Source: CAZGLR01 sp964526635 (GTDB lineage Bacteria; Zixibacteria; MSB-5A5; GN15; JAAZOE01). Taken from it: 52,237 nt of DNA. A program made the translations under genes and the position numbers. The stretch is from NCBI GenBank assembly GCA_964526635.1, contig CAZGLR010000008.1, positions 1 to 52,237 of the forward strand, read 5' to 3'. This document shows, piece by piece, positions 9,126-18,542 of this stretch; the first letter of the stretch is position 1, and each line of letters opens with the position of its first letter. Under the pieces are notes generated by a model, which was given only the letters and a program-made list of their open reading frames with translations, was not told the origin of the DNA and did no database searches.

Positions 9126-9616
9126 AGTTGCTGCCGTATCTGCTGTACCTGCTCCTGATTGCGTTTTTCCGAACGAATCTTCACGAGGTCTTTGCTATTG
9201 GAGATATTGAGATATATCTGACACCGCTGCTGGTGCTGCTGGTGGCGCTCAACAAGCATTACCTTGTCGCGCTTTGGTTCGGCGCCGCCGCCGGATTGAT
9301 GTTCGATGCCCCTGATCCGAGGCTTCTGGGAGTCCATATGCTCTTTCTGGCGCTCATGGGTATATTCGCCGCCCAGATGCGGGAACGTTTCAATCTCGAC
9401 TCGCTTAAAAGCCGCGTGCTTCTGGTTCTCATCGGCCTTCTGGCTTATGCCATTCCCTATACACTTTTGTATACGACGTCGGGAACGTCTGAATTCTTCC
9501 GCGTGATAATCATGATCGGATTGCCCAGTGTGGTGTATACAACTATGGTCGCCTGGTTGTTTTTCATGTTCCAATCAGGTCATTTGTCATATAGAAAACT
9601 AAAGTCATTATTTTAG
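9122..9616 (+). CDS. mreD: Rod shape-determining protein MreD
   Basis: 164 residues with about five membrane helices and almost no soluble part, as expected for MreD. Sequence conservation in the family is low, so the call rests on size, topology and exact position: it overlaps mreC by four bases and is followed two bases later by the PBP2 gene. MreD is an inner-membrane part of the cell-elongation complex. Confidence 0.9.
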   Translation: MKLLPYLLYLLLIAFFRTNLHEVFAIGDIEIYLTPLLVLLVALNKHYLVALWFGAAAGLMFDAPDPRLLGVHMLFLALMGIFAAQMRERFNLDSLKSRVLLVLIGLLAYAIPYTLLYTTSGTSEFFRVIIMIGLPSVVYTTMVAWLFFMFQSGHLSYRKLKSLF

Positions 9617-9618
9617 GT

Positions 9619-11430
9619 ATGTCGCCGCGACGATTGAACAAATCACAGCGTTTTTTCTGGGGAAGCCTGCTTGTTGCCGCTTTTCTGGTCGTTTTGGTCG
9701 CCAAGATGTTCTATCTCCAAACTGCGCGTCACGAGTACCTCCAGCGCCAGGCCCTGAACAACCGTATCCGTATTCAGCCGGTAGTCCCTAAACGCGGACG
9801 GATTTTTGATCGTGAAGGACGGGTACTGGTGGAAAACCGGGCGTCGTATACGCTGGCGGTGGTGCCCGCCGAGATTCGCAATACGCCAACCGTGGATCGT
9901 GTCGCCGACCTGCTCGAGCTCGATAAAGATGAAATCGATCGCCGTATTAGGAAAAACCAAAATGGTCGTTTCCAGCCGGCACTGATCAAACGCGATGTCG
10001 GATTTGAGAAAATCGCGGTTCTGGAAGAGCAAAATGAGACCTATCCCGGCGCAGTTTATTCCAAAGATCAGGTGAGGTTGTATGGCGACGGCCTCGGGAG
10101 TGAATGTTTTACCGGCTACGTCGGCGAAGTTTCGCCGGACGAGATGAAGAATCTCGATGAGTCGATTTACCGACCGGGTTCGGTGATCGGGAAAGCCGGT
10201 ATCGAAAAGCACTATGACCGTTTGCTGCGCGGGCTGGAAGGCACTCAATATCTCGAGGTGGCCGCTTCTGGGCAGATTCTGGGGGTAATGGAAGAGCAGG
10301 CCGGCCAGATCCATGAACCCGGCAGCGACCTGGTGCTGACTATCGATATGGATATTCAGGAAGTCGCCACCAATGTGTTTGGCGAGTTCTGCTGCGGAGC
10401 AGTGGTGGCAATCGATCCGCGAAACGGCGAAGTCCTGGCGATAGTCTCGAAACCATCGAATGACGCCAATATTTTTTCAACGGTTATCCCTAATGATCTC
10501 TGGAGCGCTATTTTAGCCGATTCCACTAACCCGCTGTTGAACCGTCCTCTTGATGGCCTCTATCCGCCTGCCTCGACCTACAAGCTGGTCATTGCCGGCG
10601 CCGGCCTGGAGTTGGGATTGATTGACACCAACACTGTCTTTGCGCCATGTACAGGCGGCTATCGCTTCGGGAATCGTGTCTTCAAGTGCTGGGAGGAAAA
10701 CGGTCATGGTAAGCTCACAATGGCCGGTGCTATCGAACAATCCTGCGATGTGTACTTTTATCAACTGGGGTACAAGCTGGGACTTGAGGAGTTTTATAAA
10801 TATTCCCGGGCCTGTGGTTTTGGCAAAGAAACCGGGATCGATTTACCGCAGGAGGCTTCCGGACTGGTACCCAATCGGGCCTGGTATGATCGTAAGCTGG
10901 GTGAAGGGAAATGGTCTCCGGCGGTGATTCTCAATTTGGCGATTGGACAGGGAGAAATTCTGTGTACACCGCTGCAACTGGCGCAGTTTTTTTGCGGTTT
11001 GGCCAATAATGGCCGCGTATACCGGCCGCATTTGTTGAAATCGGTTATCGGGCCGGATGGCCGGGAGACAACCCACGGCAGTGAATTCGCTTTCGATTTG
11101 CCGTTTTCACAAAAGACCATAGCGCTTCTCAAAGATGCGCTTATCCGGGTTGTTCATGGTGAACACGGAACGGCCAAATGGGCAGCCAGAATCAAGGGCG
11201 CGACGGTTGGCGGGAAAACAGGTACGGCCCAGAATCCTCATGGTGAGAATCATGCGTGGTTTGTCGGCTTTGCCCCGGCCGATAAACCTGAGATTGTGGT
11301 CAGCGTGATTGTCGAAAACTCCGGTCATGGTTCTGAGGTCGCCGCTCCGGCGGTCCGTAAAATCCTGGATGCATACCTGCGCAAACACCAGCTTCTTGAT
11401 AGCGACAAACTTGTGATGAAAGTCGATTAG
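9619..11430 (+). CDS. mrdA: Penicillin-binding protein 2 (elongation transpeptidase)
   Basis: 603 residues. One N-terminal membrane anchor (about 13-33) is followed by the dimerisation domain with RGRIFDREGRVLVEN, a linker with IGKAGIEKHYDRLLRG, and the transpeptidase. Catalytic motifs are all present: S319-T-Y-K (nucleophile serine), S375-C-D (the family often has SSD or SCN) and K533-T-G-T-A. PBP2 cross-links peptidoglycan in the periplasm during lateral growth, working with the SEDS polymerase RodA encoded next. The start lies two bases after the mreD stop with no obvious Shine-Dalgarno, suggesting coupled translation. Confidence 0.95.
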   Translation: MSPRRLNKSQRFFWGSLLVAAFLVVLVAKMFYLQTARHEYLQRQALNNRIRIQPVVPKRGRIFDREGRVLVENRASYTLAVVPAEIRNTPTVDRVADLLELDKDEIDRRIRKNQNGRFQPALIKRDVGFEKIAVLEEQNETYPGAVYSKDQVRLYGDGLGSECFTGYVGEVSPDEMKNLDESIYRPGSVIGKAGIEKHYDRLLRGLEGTQYLEVAASGQILGVMEEQAGQIHEPGSDLVLTIDMDIQEVATNVFGEFCCGAVVAIDPRNGEVLAIVSKPSNDANIFSTVIPNDLWSAILADSTNPLLNRPLDGLYPPASTYKLVIAGAGLELGLIDTNTVFAPCTGGYRFGNRVFKCWEENGHGKLTMAGAIEQSCDVYFYQLGYKLGLEEFYKYSRACGFGKETGIDLPQEASGLVPNRAWYDRKLGEGKWSPAVILNLAIGQGEILCTPLQLAQFFCGLANNGRVYRPHLLKSVIGPDGRETTHGSEFAFDLPFSQKTIALLKDALIRVVHGEHGTAKWAARIKGATVGGKTGTAQNPHGENHAWFVGFAPADKPEIVVSVIVENSGHGSEVAAPAVRKILDAYLRKHQLLDSDKLVMKVD

Positions 11431-11437
11431 AGGCATC

Positions 11438-12661
11438 ATGCAGTCATCGTTTTCCATATCAGGCATCGACTGGAAGCTGGTCACCGCGGCGCTGCTGTTG
11501 TCGTTGATCGGTATTATGCTGATCTTTTCCGCCGAATATTACTCTAATAATGCGGCTGCCCAGAGTCATTATGTTAAACAGGTGATCTGGCTGGTTGCGG
11601 CCCTGATCGCCTTCGGCGTTACCATTACCCTGCCACCCAGGTTTTATGACTTTATCGCCTATCTGTTTTATGCTCTGATGATCATCCTGCTGGTGGCGGT
11701 GCTGTTTGTCGGTAACAAGACGGGATCATCGAGGTGGTTTGCCCTCGGTCCGCTGCATTTTCAACCGTCTGAATTCGCCAAACTGGCAGTACTCCTGGTA
11801 CTGGCCAGGTTTTTTGCCTACTCCAAACGTCCATCGGAATCTTTACGCCGTCTGGCCTATTCCGGCATCCTGGTGGCTATACCGGTCATGCTCATTCTGA
11901 AACAGCCGGATATGGGGACATCACTGGTTTTTCTGGTATTGCTGTTTTCACTCTGGTTTTTCACGGGTTTGACGCCATTGTATTTGATCCTGATCGTCTC
12001 ACCATTGATTTCGGTAGTGACAGCTTTCCACTGGCTGGCCTGGGCCATTTACTTCGTGATGTTGCTGTTGTTGCTTTTTATCGGGAGGCCGGGATTTCTG
12101 GTCGGGATATCGGCGACTGTTGTCAATCTGATGTTTGGGATGATGACGCCATTTTTATGGAATCGACTGGCTGACTATCAGAAAATGCGCATTTTGATTT
12201 TCCTTGATCCGGGGCAGGATCCGCAGCGCGCCGGGTATCAGATTATTCAGTCGATTATTTCGATCGGTTCCGGCGGACTTTTCGGGACAGGATATCTGGC
12301 CGGGTCACAATCGCGACTTGAGTATCTTCCGGCGCGCCATACCGATTTCATCTTTTCGGTCCTCGGTGAAGAACTTGGCTTTATCGGGGGGATTGTCGTC
12401 ATCGGTCTGTTTACTTTCATTCTCATTCGAGGTATGCGAATCGCGGTGAAATGCCGCTCGACTTTTCTGGGTACTATCGCCTGGGGATCAGTGACAATTA
12501 TCTTTTTCCAGATGGTGGTCAATATCGGCATGACCGTCGGTCTCATGCCCGTTACCGGTCTGCCGTTGCCGTTTGTCAGCTATGGCGGTACTTCAATGGT
12601 CTTTTTCTGGATTCTCATCGGGTTTTTGGTTATGGCCGATTACCGCTGGCAGGAATACTAA
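11438..12661 (+). CDS. rodA: Rod shape-determining protein RodA (SEDS glycosyltransferase)
   Basis: 407 residues with about ten membrane helices. Family landmarks include LGPLHFQPSEFAKL, KQPDMGTSLVF, ARHTDFIFSVLGEELGFIGG and the C-terminal PLPFVSYGGTSM. The aspartate in the fourth periplasmic loop (DFIFS region) and the QPSE segment are typical of RodA/FtsW. SEDS proteins polymerise lipid II into glycan strands, paired with a cognate class B PBP. The gene starts seven bases after mrdA, which marks this copy as RodA rather than FtsW. Confidence 0.94.
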   Translation: MQSSFSISGIDWKLVTAALLLSLIGIMLIFSAEYYSNNAAAQSHYVKQVIWLVAALIAFGVTITLPPRFYDFIAYLFYALMIILLVAVLFVGNKTGSSRWFALGPLHFQPSEFAKLAVLLVLARFFAYSKRPSESLRRLAYSGILVAIPVMLILKQPDMGTSLVFLVLLFSLWFFTGLTPLYLILIVSPLISVVTAFHWLAWAIYFVMLLLLLFIGRPGFLVGISATVVNLMFGMMTPFLWNRLADYQKMRILIFLDPGQDPQRAGYQIIQSIISIGSGGLFGTGYLAGSQSRLEYLPARHTDFIFSVLGEELGFIGGIVVIGLFTFILIRGMRIAVKCRSTFLGTIAWGSVTIIFFQMVVNIGMTVGLMPVTGLPLPFVSYGGTSMVFFWILIGFLVMADYRWQEY

Positions 12662-12697
12662 AGGTCACTCTTGCAGCATAGGATGCAGGGATCAACG

Positions 12698-14266
12698 ATG
12701 CGTGTTTATCTACTCAATTTTCTTATTATCTGTAGTGTTCTTATCCTTACGACCGGCGACGCGATGGCCAAATCTGAAAATCGGCTCGACAAAATACTCG
12801 AACAGCATATTGAAGCCATGGGCGGACGACAGCGGCTTTCGGAAATAAATAGCTTTATTGGCTATGGTGTCGTCAATCTTGGGGGATTGCGTGGCGCTTC
12901 CCTCCAGTATTTTAAGGCGCCCGACAAATTGGCCAATCAGGCCGATTTCGGATTGATTAAACGGCATGATGGATTTGACGGGCAGATCGCATGGCTAACA
13001 GATGAGCAGGGTCAAAATCCGGATACAGCTTCCAGTTTAATTCCGAGCAAGATTGCGCAGATTTACAAAATTACCTATTCGTATGCAGATATCGGCGGGA
13101 TACCGGGCGCTGTTTCTGACCGCGGTGACACCACAATTGGGGGAAGCGTATATCACAAAATCGCCCTTCAACCTGAAGGCGGCGACTCTTCGATTGTCTA
13201 CATAAATTCTACCACTCACCTAATCGAATATCAGCTTAATGTGCATGATGGAATTACCGTCTGGACTGCATTCGATAATTTCGTCGAAATCGATGGCATC
13301 GTTGTGGCGATGAAAGGGACAACGACATCGACTGATGCCCCCCTTATAATCTCTATGGAGCTCGATTCGATATTTGTTAATCGTGATATTCCCGATTCGG
13401 TCTTTTCTATCGGATCTGAACGGGTGTCGATGATTTCGTTTCCGGAGACATCTGATTCAGTAGATGTGCCATTTGTGTTTTACAATGGCAGCATCATTAT
13501 CAAGGCCAGCATCAATGACCGGAAACCATTGAATTTCCTGCTTGATACCGGCGCTTCACTGACAACGCTTAACAAGAGCTTTGCCGACAGATATGGTATT
13601 CAGACCGAGGGGAAAGCACCAATCAGAGGTTTCGGGGGATTTTCATCCATCGAATACGGCGAAGTCAATTCCTTCCACCTTGGTCAGATTACGTGGCATG
13701 TAAAATCTCTTCCGGTCATGGAGCTTGATAACCTGGCGATGGCCAAAGGGATTCAACTGGGTGGCATTCTCGGCAGTGATTTCTTTAAGGAAATGGGCAT
13801 TCGCATTGATTTTTCCACTCGTGTGATTACCCTGTTTGCCGACTCACTCTCATCCTTGCCCTCAAATACCGATCCGATTGCCTTTACAATTGAGAACTAT
13901 ATCCCCGTGATCGAGGCGACGATCAATGGTCAGTCGGTTCGGCTGGGTATTGATCTTGGGGCGGGGCCGGGTCTGGTACTCAACGCCGCCAGCGAGGCCG
14001 TCGCTGTTCTGCAACTTGAGTTTGAAGAATATGGCGACCATTCGGTTACGGGTATCGCGGGTCGTCAAACGATGTCTGTTGCCAATATTGCTTCCCTGAG
14101 CTTAGGCACAATTGAGATTAATGATATAAAGTCCCGGATCTTAGCCCCAAACGGGCCATTGAGATTCCCGGGAGCATTCGACGGGCTGCTCGGAGTGGGG
14201 ATAATGAATAACTACCTCGTCTATATGGATTATCCCAATAGACGGTTCTTCATAGTCGAGCAGTAG
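12698..14266 (+). CDS. Exported retropepsin-like aspartyl protease with N-terminal lipoprotein-sorting-like domain
   Basis: 522 residues from ATG 12698, chosen because AGGGA lies six bases upstream and a clean signal peptide (MRVYLLNFL to TGDAMA) begins there. Residues 30-230 form a beta-rich region resembling LolA/outer-membrane lipoprotein-sorting folds. The second half carries two aspartyl-protease-type lobes: the first has FLLDTGASLTTL with the active-site DTG, and the second has LGIDLGAGPGLVL, where the threonine of DTG is replaced by leucine. Family-like glycine strands (GILGSDFFKEMGIRIDF and GLLGVGIMNNYLVYMDY) follow each lobe. The protein is probably periplasmic or surface-linked. It starts 36 bases after rodA and may share its transcript. 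The substrate is unknown. Confidence 0.75.
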   Translation: MRVYLLNFLIICSVLILTTGDAMAKSENRLDKILEQHIEAMGGRQRLSEINSFIGYGVVNLGGLRGASLQYFKAPDKLANQADFGLIKRHDGFDGQIAWLTDEQGQNPDTASSLIPSKIAQIYKITYSYADIGGIPGAVSDRGDTTIGGSVYHKIALQPEGGDSSIVYINSTTHLIEYQLNVHDGITVWTAFDNFVEIDGIVVAMKGTTTSTDAPLIISMELDSIFVNRDIPDSVFSIGSERVSMISFPETSDSVDVPFVFYNGSIIIKASINDRKPLNFLLDTGASLTTLNKSFADRYGIQTEGKAPIRGFGGFSSIEYGEVNSFHLGQITWHVKSLPVMELDNLAMAKGIQLGGILGSDFFKEMGIRIDFSTRVITLFADSLSSLPSNTDPIAFTIENYIPVIEATINGQSVRLGIDLGAGPGLVLNAASEAVAVLQLEFEEYGDHSVTGIAGRQTMSVANIASLSLGTIEINDIKSRILAPNGPLRFPGAFDGLLGVGIMNNYLVYMDYPNRRFFIVEQ

Positions 14267-14453
14267 TAAACATAATAGGCTTATCTCAGTGTGCAGTTTA
14301 TCGATAACCATATCTGGAAATGGGAAAAACTGCCGATAACAGTAGAAAAGAGGGCTACCTATTTTAGCAGGTCTGCGCGGGATTTGGCAAATTCTTGTAC
14401 CTGAATACAACAGGGGCTGAAAGAAACCGTATAATCTCCAAAAGGCTTTTGGC

Positions 14454-14481
14454 TTGACAGGGGTAGAGCCCCCGATATATT
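14454..14481 (+). promoter_or_regulatory. Sigma-70-like promoter for the glycolytic operon
   Basis: A perfect -35 box TTGACA (14454-14459), a 16-base spacer and TATATT (14476-14481, five of six consensus bases) lie about 40 bases before the pfkA start. This is the best promoter-like sequence in the window and fits a transcript running through secG to the terminator at 19882. Confidence 0.75.
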
Positions 14482-14522
14482 GGCTGTCATTGGTGATAAT
14501 CTTAAAGACTACGGAGGAGTAA

Positions 14523-15566
14523 GTGAAAGTAGGCGTCTTAACTGGTGGTGGTGACTGTCCCGGTCTGAATGCTGTAATTCGAGCGATTGCACGAAAGGGA
14601 ATAACACGATACGGATATGTGATTTACGGAATCTATCACGGCTGGAAAGGGCTGCTGGAGGATGGCCATATTCATTCTCTTGATCTGGCGGCGACCAGTG
14701 GCATTTTACACAAGGGCGGGACTATTCTCAAAACTTCCCGCACGAATCCGTACAAAACCGAAGATGGCGAAAAGAAGATTAAAGAGAATATGAAAAAATT
14801 CGGTCTCGACGCTATCATCGCCATTGGCGGCGACGATACGCTCGGGGTCGCGGCAAAATTACACAAGGCCGGCGTGAATGTCGTTGGTGTCCCGAAAACT
14901 ATCGACAACGATATTCTCGGTACTGATCAGACTTTTGGATTTGATACGGCTATCAACATTGCCACCGATGCCATTGACCGTATTCATACAACAGCCGAAT
15001 CCCACAACCGGGTGCTTGTCATGGAGTTGATGGGCCGTCATGCCGGCTGGATCGCGCTCTTTTCCGGCATGGCTGGCGGAGCCGATGTCATCCTGATTCC
15101 CGAACGGCCAGCTGATATGGATGAGGTCTGCAAAATGATCAAACGCCGCCATGAACGCGGCAAAGACTTCTCGATTGTGGTTGTTGCCGAGGGTGCAACT
15201 TTCAAGAATACGAATACCAATGCTGATGTCATCGTTCAGGATGAATCTATCGACGATTTCGGTCATGTCCGCCTGGGCGGAGTTGGTCAATACGTTGCCC
15301 GGGAGATTGAACAACGGCTCGGATTCGAATCGCGGGCGATTATTCTTGGTCATGTCCAGCGCGGTGGATCGCCGACCGCCTATGATCGCATTCTCGGTAC
15401 ACGCTATGGAATCGGTGCTATTGATCTGGTTCATCTCGGCAAATTCGGCCATTTTGTCGCCCTCAAGGGGACGGAAATTATCGGTGTGCCGTTGTCGACC
15501 ATGGAAGGCAAGACCCGAACAGTAGGCGCTGAGTTATATGAACTGGCCGAGGTTTTCTTTGGATAA
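14523..15566 (+). CDS. pfkA: 6-phosphofructokinase, probably pyrophosphate-dependent
   Basis: 347 residues with the PFK core: VGVLTGGGDCPGLN at the N-terminus, IGGDDTLG at 101-108, PKTIDNDILGTDQTFGFDTA from 124, MELMGRHAGWIA and GHVQRGGSPTAYDR. Two positions that set the phosphoryl donor differ from ATP enzymes. D105 stands where E. coli PfkA has Gly104, and K125 stands where it has Gly124. That pair is the established signature of PPi-dependent enzymes, so reversible fructose-6-phosphate phosphorylation with pyrophosphate is likely. GTG 14523 has GGAGG six bases upstream. It is the first gene of an operon with gap, pgk and tpiA. Confidence 0.92.
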   Translation: MKVGVLTGGGDCPGLNAVIRAIARKGITRYGYVIYGIYHGWKGLLEDGHIHSLDLAATSGILHKGGTILKTSRTNPYKTEDGEKKIKENMKKFGLDAIIAIGGDDTLGVAAKLHKAGVNVVGVPKTIDNDILGTDQTFGFDTAINIATDAIDRIHTTAESHNRVLVMELMGRHAGWIALFSGMAGGADVILIPERPADMDEVCKMIKRRHERGKDFSIVVVAEGATFKNTNTNADVIVQDESIDDFGHVRLGGVGQYVAREIEQRLGFESRAIILGHVQRGGSPTAYDRILGTRYGIGAIDLVHLGKFGHFVALKGTEIIGVPLSTMEGKTRTVGAELYELAEVFFG

Positions 15567-16224
15567 CAGGTTTCGTGCATTGATCGGCCTGCTGATATTG
15601 GTGTTTGCAGCCGGTGGAGTAATCATGGCGCAGGCACCGAATGAAGTATCCATGAAGCCGGCCCAATATCATATGGCCGGTATCCGCTTAGGCGCCTGGC
15701 TTGATCAGGGCGGATCGGTGGTCACCGATGAAATTACCGCCGATTTTACCGATGCCGGTTTTTATACCGAGCTTTTTTATAATCACCGTTTTACGCCGGT
15801 GCTTCTGGGCGAATTTGCCCTTGGTATTGCGGCGCGCGGTGATGCTGTGGTGGAACGGGATTTGGATCAGTATATCGGAACGATCAACCTGTACACTATC
15901 ATGGCACAGGTTAAAATTTCGCCATTGGCGGCCGCAATTGTCTCGCCACACCCGTTTATTATTGGCGGCGGCGGCGTGGTCGTCGGCAGCCAGACAATAG
16001 AAGTCGTACGAACAGGCGACGGGTTTTTGGACCCCTATCAACGGGAATCTGAAACGGATTTTGTACTGGTACTGGGAGGCGGTGTTGATTTCCCGATTGC
16101 CGAACAGGTCGGACTCAATGTGACCGGCAAATATCATTGGGCCGACTTCAGCAGCAATCTGGCCGGGATTAAGGACTATTCCGGTATGGCAATCTCAGTC
16201 GGCGTCGCATACTTGATTCACTGA
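15559..16224 (+). CDS. Outer-membrane beta-barrel protein
   Basis: About 221 residues beginning with a signal peptide (hydrophobic LIGLLILVFAAGGVIM, cleavage near MAQA). The rest alternates hydrophobic and polar residues in glycine-rich strands, with GIRLGAWLDQGG near the start and LVLGGGVDFPIAEQVGLNVTG near the end, as in small OmpA/OmpW-like barrels. TTG 15559 is preferred: GAGG is upstream and it overlaps the pfkA stop by only eight bases; ATG 15538 is the alternative. Its position inside a glycolytic operon is unusual and no function can be assigned. Confidence 0.65.
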   Translation: MDNRFRALIGLLILVFAAGGVIMAQAPNEVSMKPAQYHMAGIRLGAWLDQGGSVVTDEITADFTDAGFYTELFYNHRFTPVLLGEFALGIAARGDAVVERDLDQYIGTINLYTIMAQVKISPLAAAIVSPHPFIIGGGGVVVGSQTIEVVRTGDGFLDPYQRESETDFVLVLGGGVDFPIAEQVGLNVTGKYHWADFSSNLAGIKDYSGMAISVGVAYLIH

Positions 16225-16253
16225 CACGAGGACGTGTTATTAACGGAGGTTTT

Positions 16254-17252
16254 ATGTCTGTCAAGGTTGGCATTAATGGATTTGGTCGAATCGGCCGCCA
16301 TGTCCTGCGGGCGGCACAGAAGCGTTCTGATATAGAAATTATTGCAGTCAACGATATTACCGATGCCAAAACTCTGGCGCATCTGTTGAAATATGATTCC
16401 GCGCAGGGAATGTATGCCGGGACAGTGAAGGTCGGTGACGGCAGTATTACAGTCGATGGCAAACAGGTCAAGGTGCTGGCTGAGCGTGATCCGGGCAAGC
16501 TGCCGTGGGGCAAACTCGGGGTCGATATTGTCGTCGAATCCACCGGTATTTTCCGGTCAAAGGACGATGCCTCCAAGCATATCTCCGGCGGCGCCAAAAA
16601 AGTCGTCATCTCAGCTCCGGCCAAGGATGAAGTCGATGGCAACTTCGTAATCGGTGTCAACGATAATCAGTATGATCCGTCGAAGCACCACATTTTCACT
16701 ATCGGCTCCTGCACCACCAACTGTCTGGCCCCGGTGGCCAAAGTGTTGTTTGATACGTTTGGCATCGAAAAGGCCTTCATGACCACAACCCATGCCTACA
16801 CTGCCGATCAACAACTGGTCGATGCTCCTCACAAGGATTTGCGTCGGGCTCGGTCGGCTGCCGTGTCGATGATCCCGACAACCACCGGCGCCGCGCGCAC
16901 CATCTCCAAAATTATTCCCGAACTCGAAGGCAAGATGGATGGGTGCGCGATTCGTGTGCCCACCCCGACCGGTTCAATCATCGACCTGGTGGCGATTCTG
17001 GAAAAGGACGCCACCGTTGACGCGATCAATAAGGCCATGAAGGCCGCCGCCGACGGGCCGATGAAGGGGGTCCTGGAGTATTGCACCGATCCGATCGTTT
17101 CCATCGATGTTGCCGGTAATCCGCATTCATCGATTTTTGATTCGCTGTCGACGATGGCTTCCGGTCGTATGGTCAAAGTATTCAGCTGGTATGACAACGA
17201 GTGGGGCTTCTCAAGCCGTATGGTCGACATGCTCGCCAGGAGCATGGGGTAA
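16254..17252 (+). CDS. gap: Glyceraldehyde-3-phosphate dehydrogenase, type I
   Basis: 332 residues. The N-terminal NAD-binding fold starts with VKVGINGFGRIGRHVL, and the acidic residue in AVNDITD points to NAD rather than NADP. The catalytic cysteine is C153 in GSCTTNCLAP. The C-terminal WYDNEWGFSSRMVDM is canonical. The enzyme oxidises glyceraldehyde-3-phosphate to 1,3-bisphosphoglycerate. A good GGAGG precedes the ATG, and pgk and tpiA follow directly. Confidence 0.97.
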   Translation: MSVKVGINGFGRIGRHVLRAAQKRSDIEIIAVNDITDAKTLAHLLKYDSAQGMYAGTVKVGDGSITVDGKQVKVLAERDPGKLPWGKLGVDIVVESTGIFRSKDDASKHISGGAKKVVISAPAKDEVDGNFVIGVNDNQYDPSKHHIFTIGSCTTNCLAPVAKVLFDTFGIEKAFMTTTHAYTADQQLVDAPHKDLRRARSAAVSMIPTTTGAARTISKIIPELEGKMDGCAIRVPTPTGSIIDLVAILEKDATVDAINKAMKAAADGPMKGVLEYCTDPIVSIDVAGNPHSSIFDSLSTMASGRMVKVFSWYDNEWGFSSRMVDMLARSMG

Positions 17253-17326
17253 TCACCCCAGGAATCTCATCCATAAATATATCCAGAATCGGGTCCGGTA
17301 AAACCGGATCCGATTAAGGAGTTGTC

Positions 17327-18532
17327 ATGAAAAAAATGACTGTTGACGATATTCAGGTCGCAGGAAAGCGTGTCCTGATCCGCGTTGATTTCAATGTGCC
17401 GTTGAAAGACGGCAAGGTCGCTGACGATAATCGCATCAAGGCGGCGCTTCCGACGATCAAGAAAATTCTCAATGACGGTGGCCGGGCAATCCTGTGCAGC
17501 CATCTGGGTCGGCCCAAAGGTAAAGTTGTGCCGGAGATGAGTCTGCGACCGGTTGCTGAGCATCTGGCTGATTTGTTGGGGAAGCCGGTCAAGTTTGCCT
17601 CCGATTGTATTGGCGGCGAAGCTGAACAGAAGGCGAAAAACCTGGCCGACGGACAGTGCCTGCTTTTGGAAAACCTCCGGTATTACAATGAAGAAACCGA
17701 TAACGACCCTGACTTTGCCAAAAAACTGGCGTCACTGGGTGATTTATATGTCAATGATGCCTTTGGTACCGCGCACCGTGCCCATGCCTCAACCGAGGGA
17801 GTGACGAAGTATTTCGAACAGGCCGTCGCCGGATATCTGATCGAAAAAGAACTACAGTATTTGGGCAAAGCCCTGGCCAATCCGGAGCATCCGTTTACGG
17901 CCATCCTCGGCGGCGCCAAAATTTCGGGCAAGATCGATGTCATCGAGAACCTGTTCGGCAAAGTCGATACGTTGTTGATCGGCGGCGGGATGATGTTCAC
18001 TTTCCTGAAAGCGATGGGTAAGGAAATCGGTCAGTCGCTTCTGGAAGAAGACAGACTCGAAATGGCCGCCAAACTGATCGAAAAGGCAAAATCAGAAAAG
18101 ACAAAACTGGTATTCCCGGTTGATTGCATCGTTGCCTCTGAAGTAAAAGAGGATGTCGATGTTCAGGTGGTGAGTGTCGATGATATCCCGCCAGATCTCA
18201 AGGGTCTTGATATCGGTCCCAAAACGTTAGTATTGTTCAGCGGAATAATCAGGGATTCGAAGACAATCGTCTGGAATGGTCCCATGGGTGTTTTTGAAGT
18301 GGAGAAATTCAGTCTTGGGACTGTGGGCCTGGCCGGTAAACTTGCCGATGCAACCGATAAGGGCGCGATCACTATAGTTGGCGGCGGCGATTCAGCGGCG
18401 GCGGCCATCAAGGCCGGAGTCAGCAACCGCCTGTCGCATATTTCCACCGGCGGGGGAGCCTCGCTCGAGTTTCTCGAGGGTAAAATTCTGCCGGGTATTG
18501 CAGCCCTGACTGATTCGACGGTAGCGGCTTAA
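17327..18532 (+). CDS. pgk: Phosphoglycerate kinase
   Basis: 401 residues, close to the bacterial average. The substrate-binding segment RVDFNVPLKDGKVADDNRI, the HLGRPKG loop, the LLLENLRYYNEE block and the hinge/nucleotide region GAKISGKIDVIENL are all present, and VWNGPMGVFE with the late GGGDSAAA complete the C-domain. It makes ATP from 1,3-bisphosphoglycerate. ATG 17327 has AGGAG seven bases upstream. The gene lies in the conserved gap-pgk-tpiA order. Confidence 0.97.
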   Translation: MKKMTVDDIQVAGKRVLIRVDFNVPLKDGKVADDNRIKAALPTIKKILNDGGRAILCSHLGRPKGKVVPEMSLRPVAEHLADLLGKPVKFASDCIGGEAEQKAKNLADGQCLLLENLRYYNEETDNDPDFAKKLASLGDLYVNDAFGTAHRAHASTEGVTKYFEQAVAGYLIEKELQYLGKALANPEHPFTAILGGAKISGKIDVIENLFGKVDTLLIGGGMMFTFLKAMGKEIGQSLLEEDRLEMAAKLIEKAKSEKTKLVFPVDCIVASEVKEDVDVQVVSVDDIPPDLKGLDIGPKTLVLFSGIIRDSKTIVWNGPMGVFEVEKFSLGTVGLAGKLADATDKGAITIVGGGDSAAAAIKAGVSNRLSHISTGGGASLEFLEGKILPGIAALTDSTVAA

Positions 18533-18542
18533 GGAGGAACTT

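Noticed and set aside
12695..14266. Start of the aspartyl protease at TTG 12671
   Set aside because: It puts polar residues before the signal peptide and has no ribosome site, whereas ATG 12698 has both.
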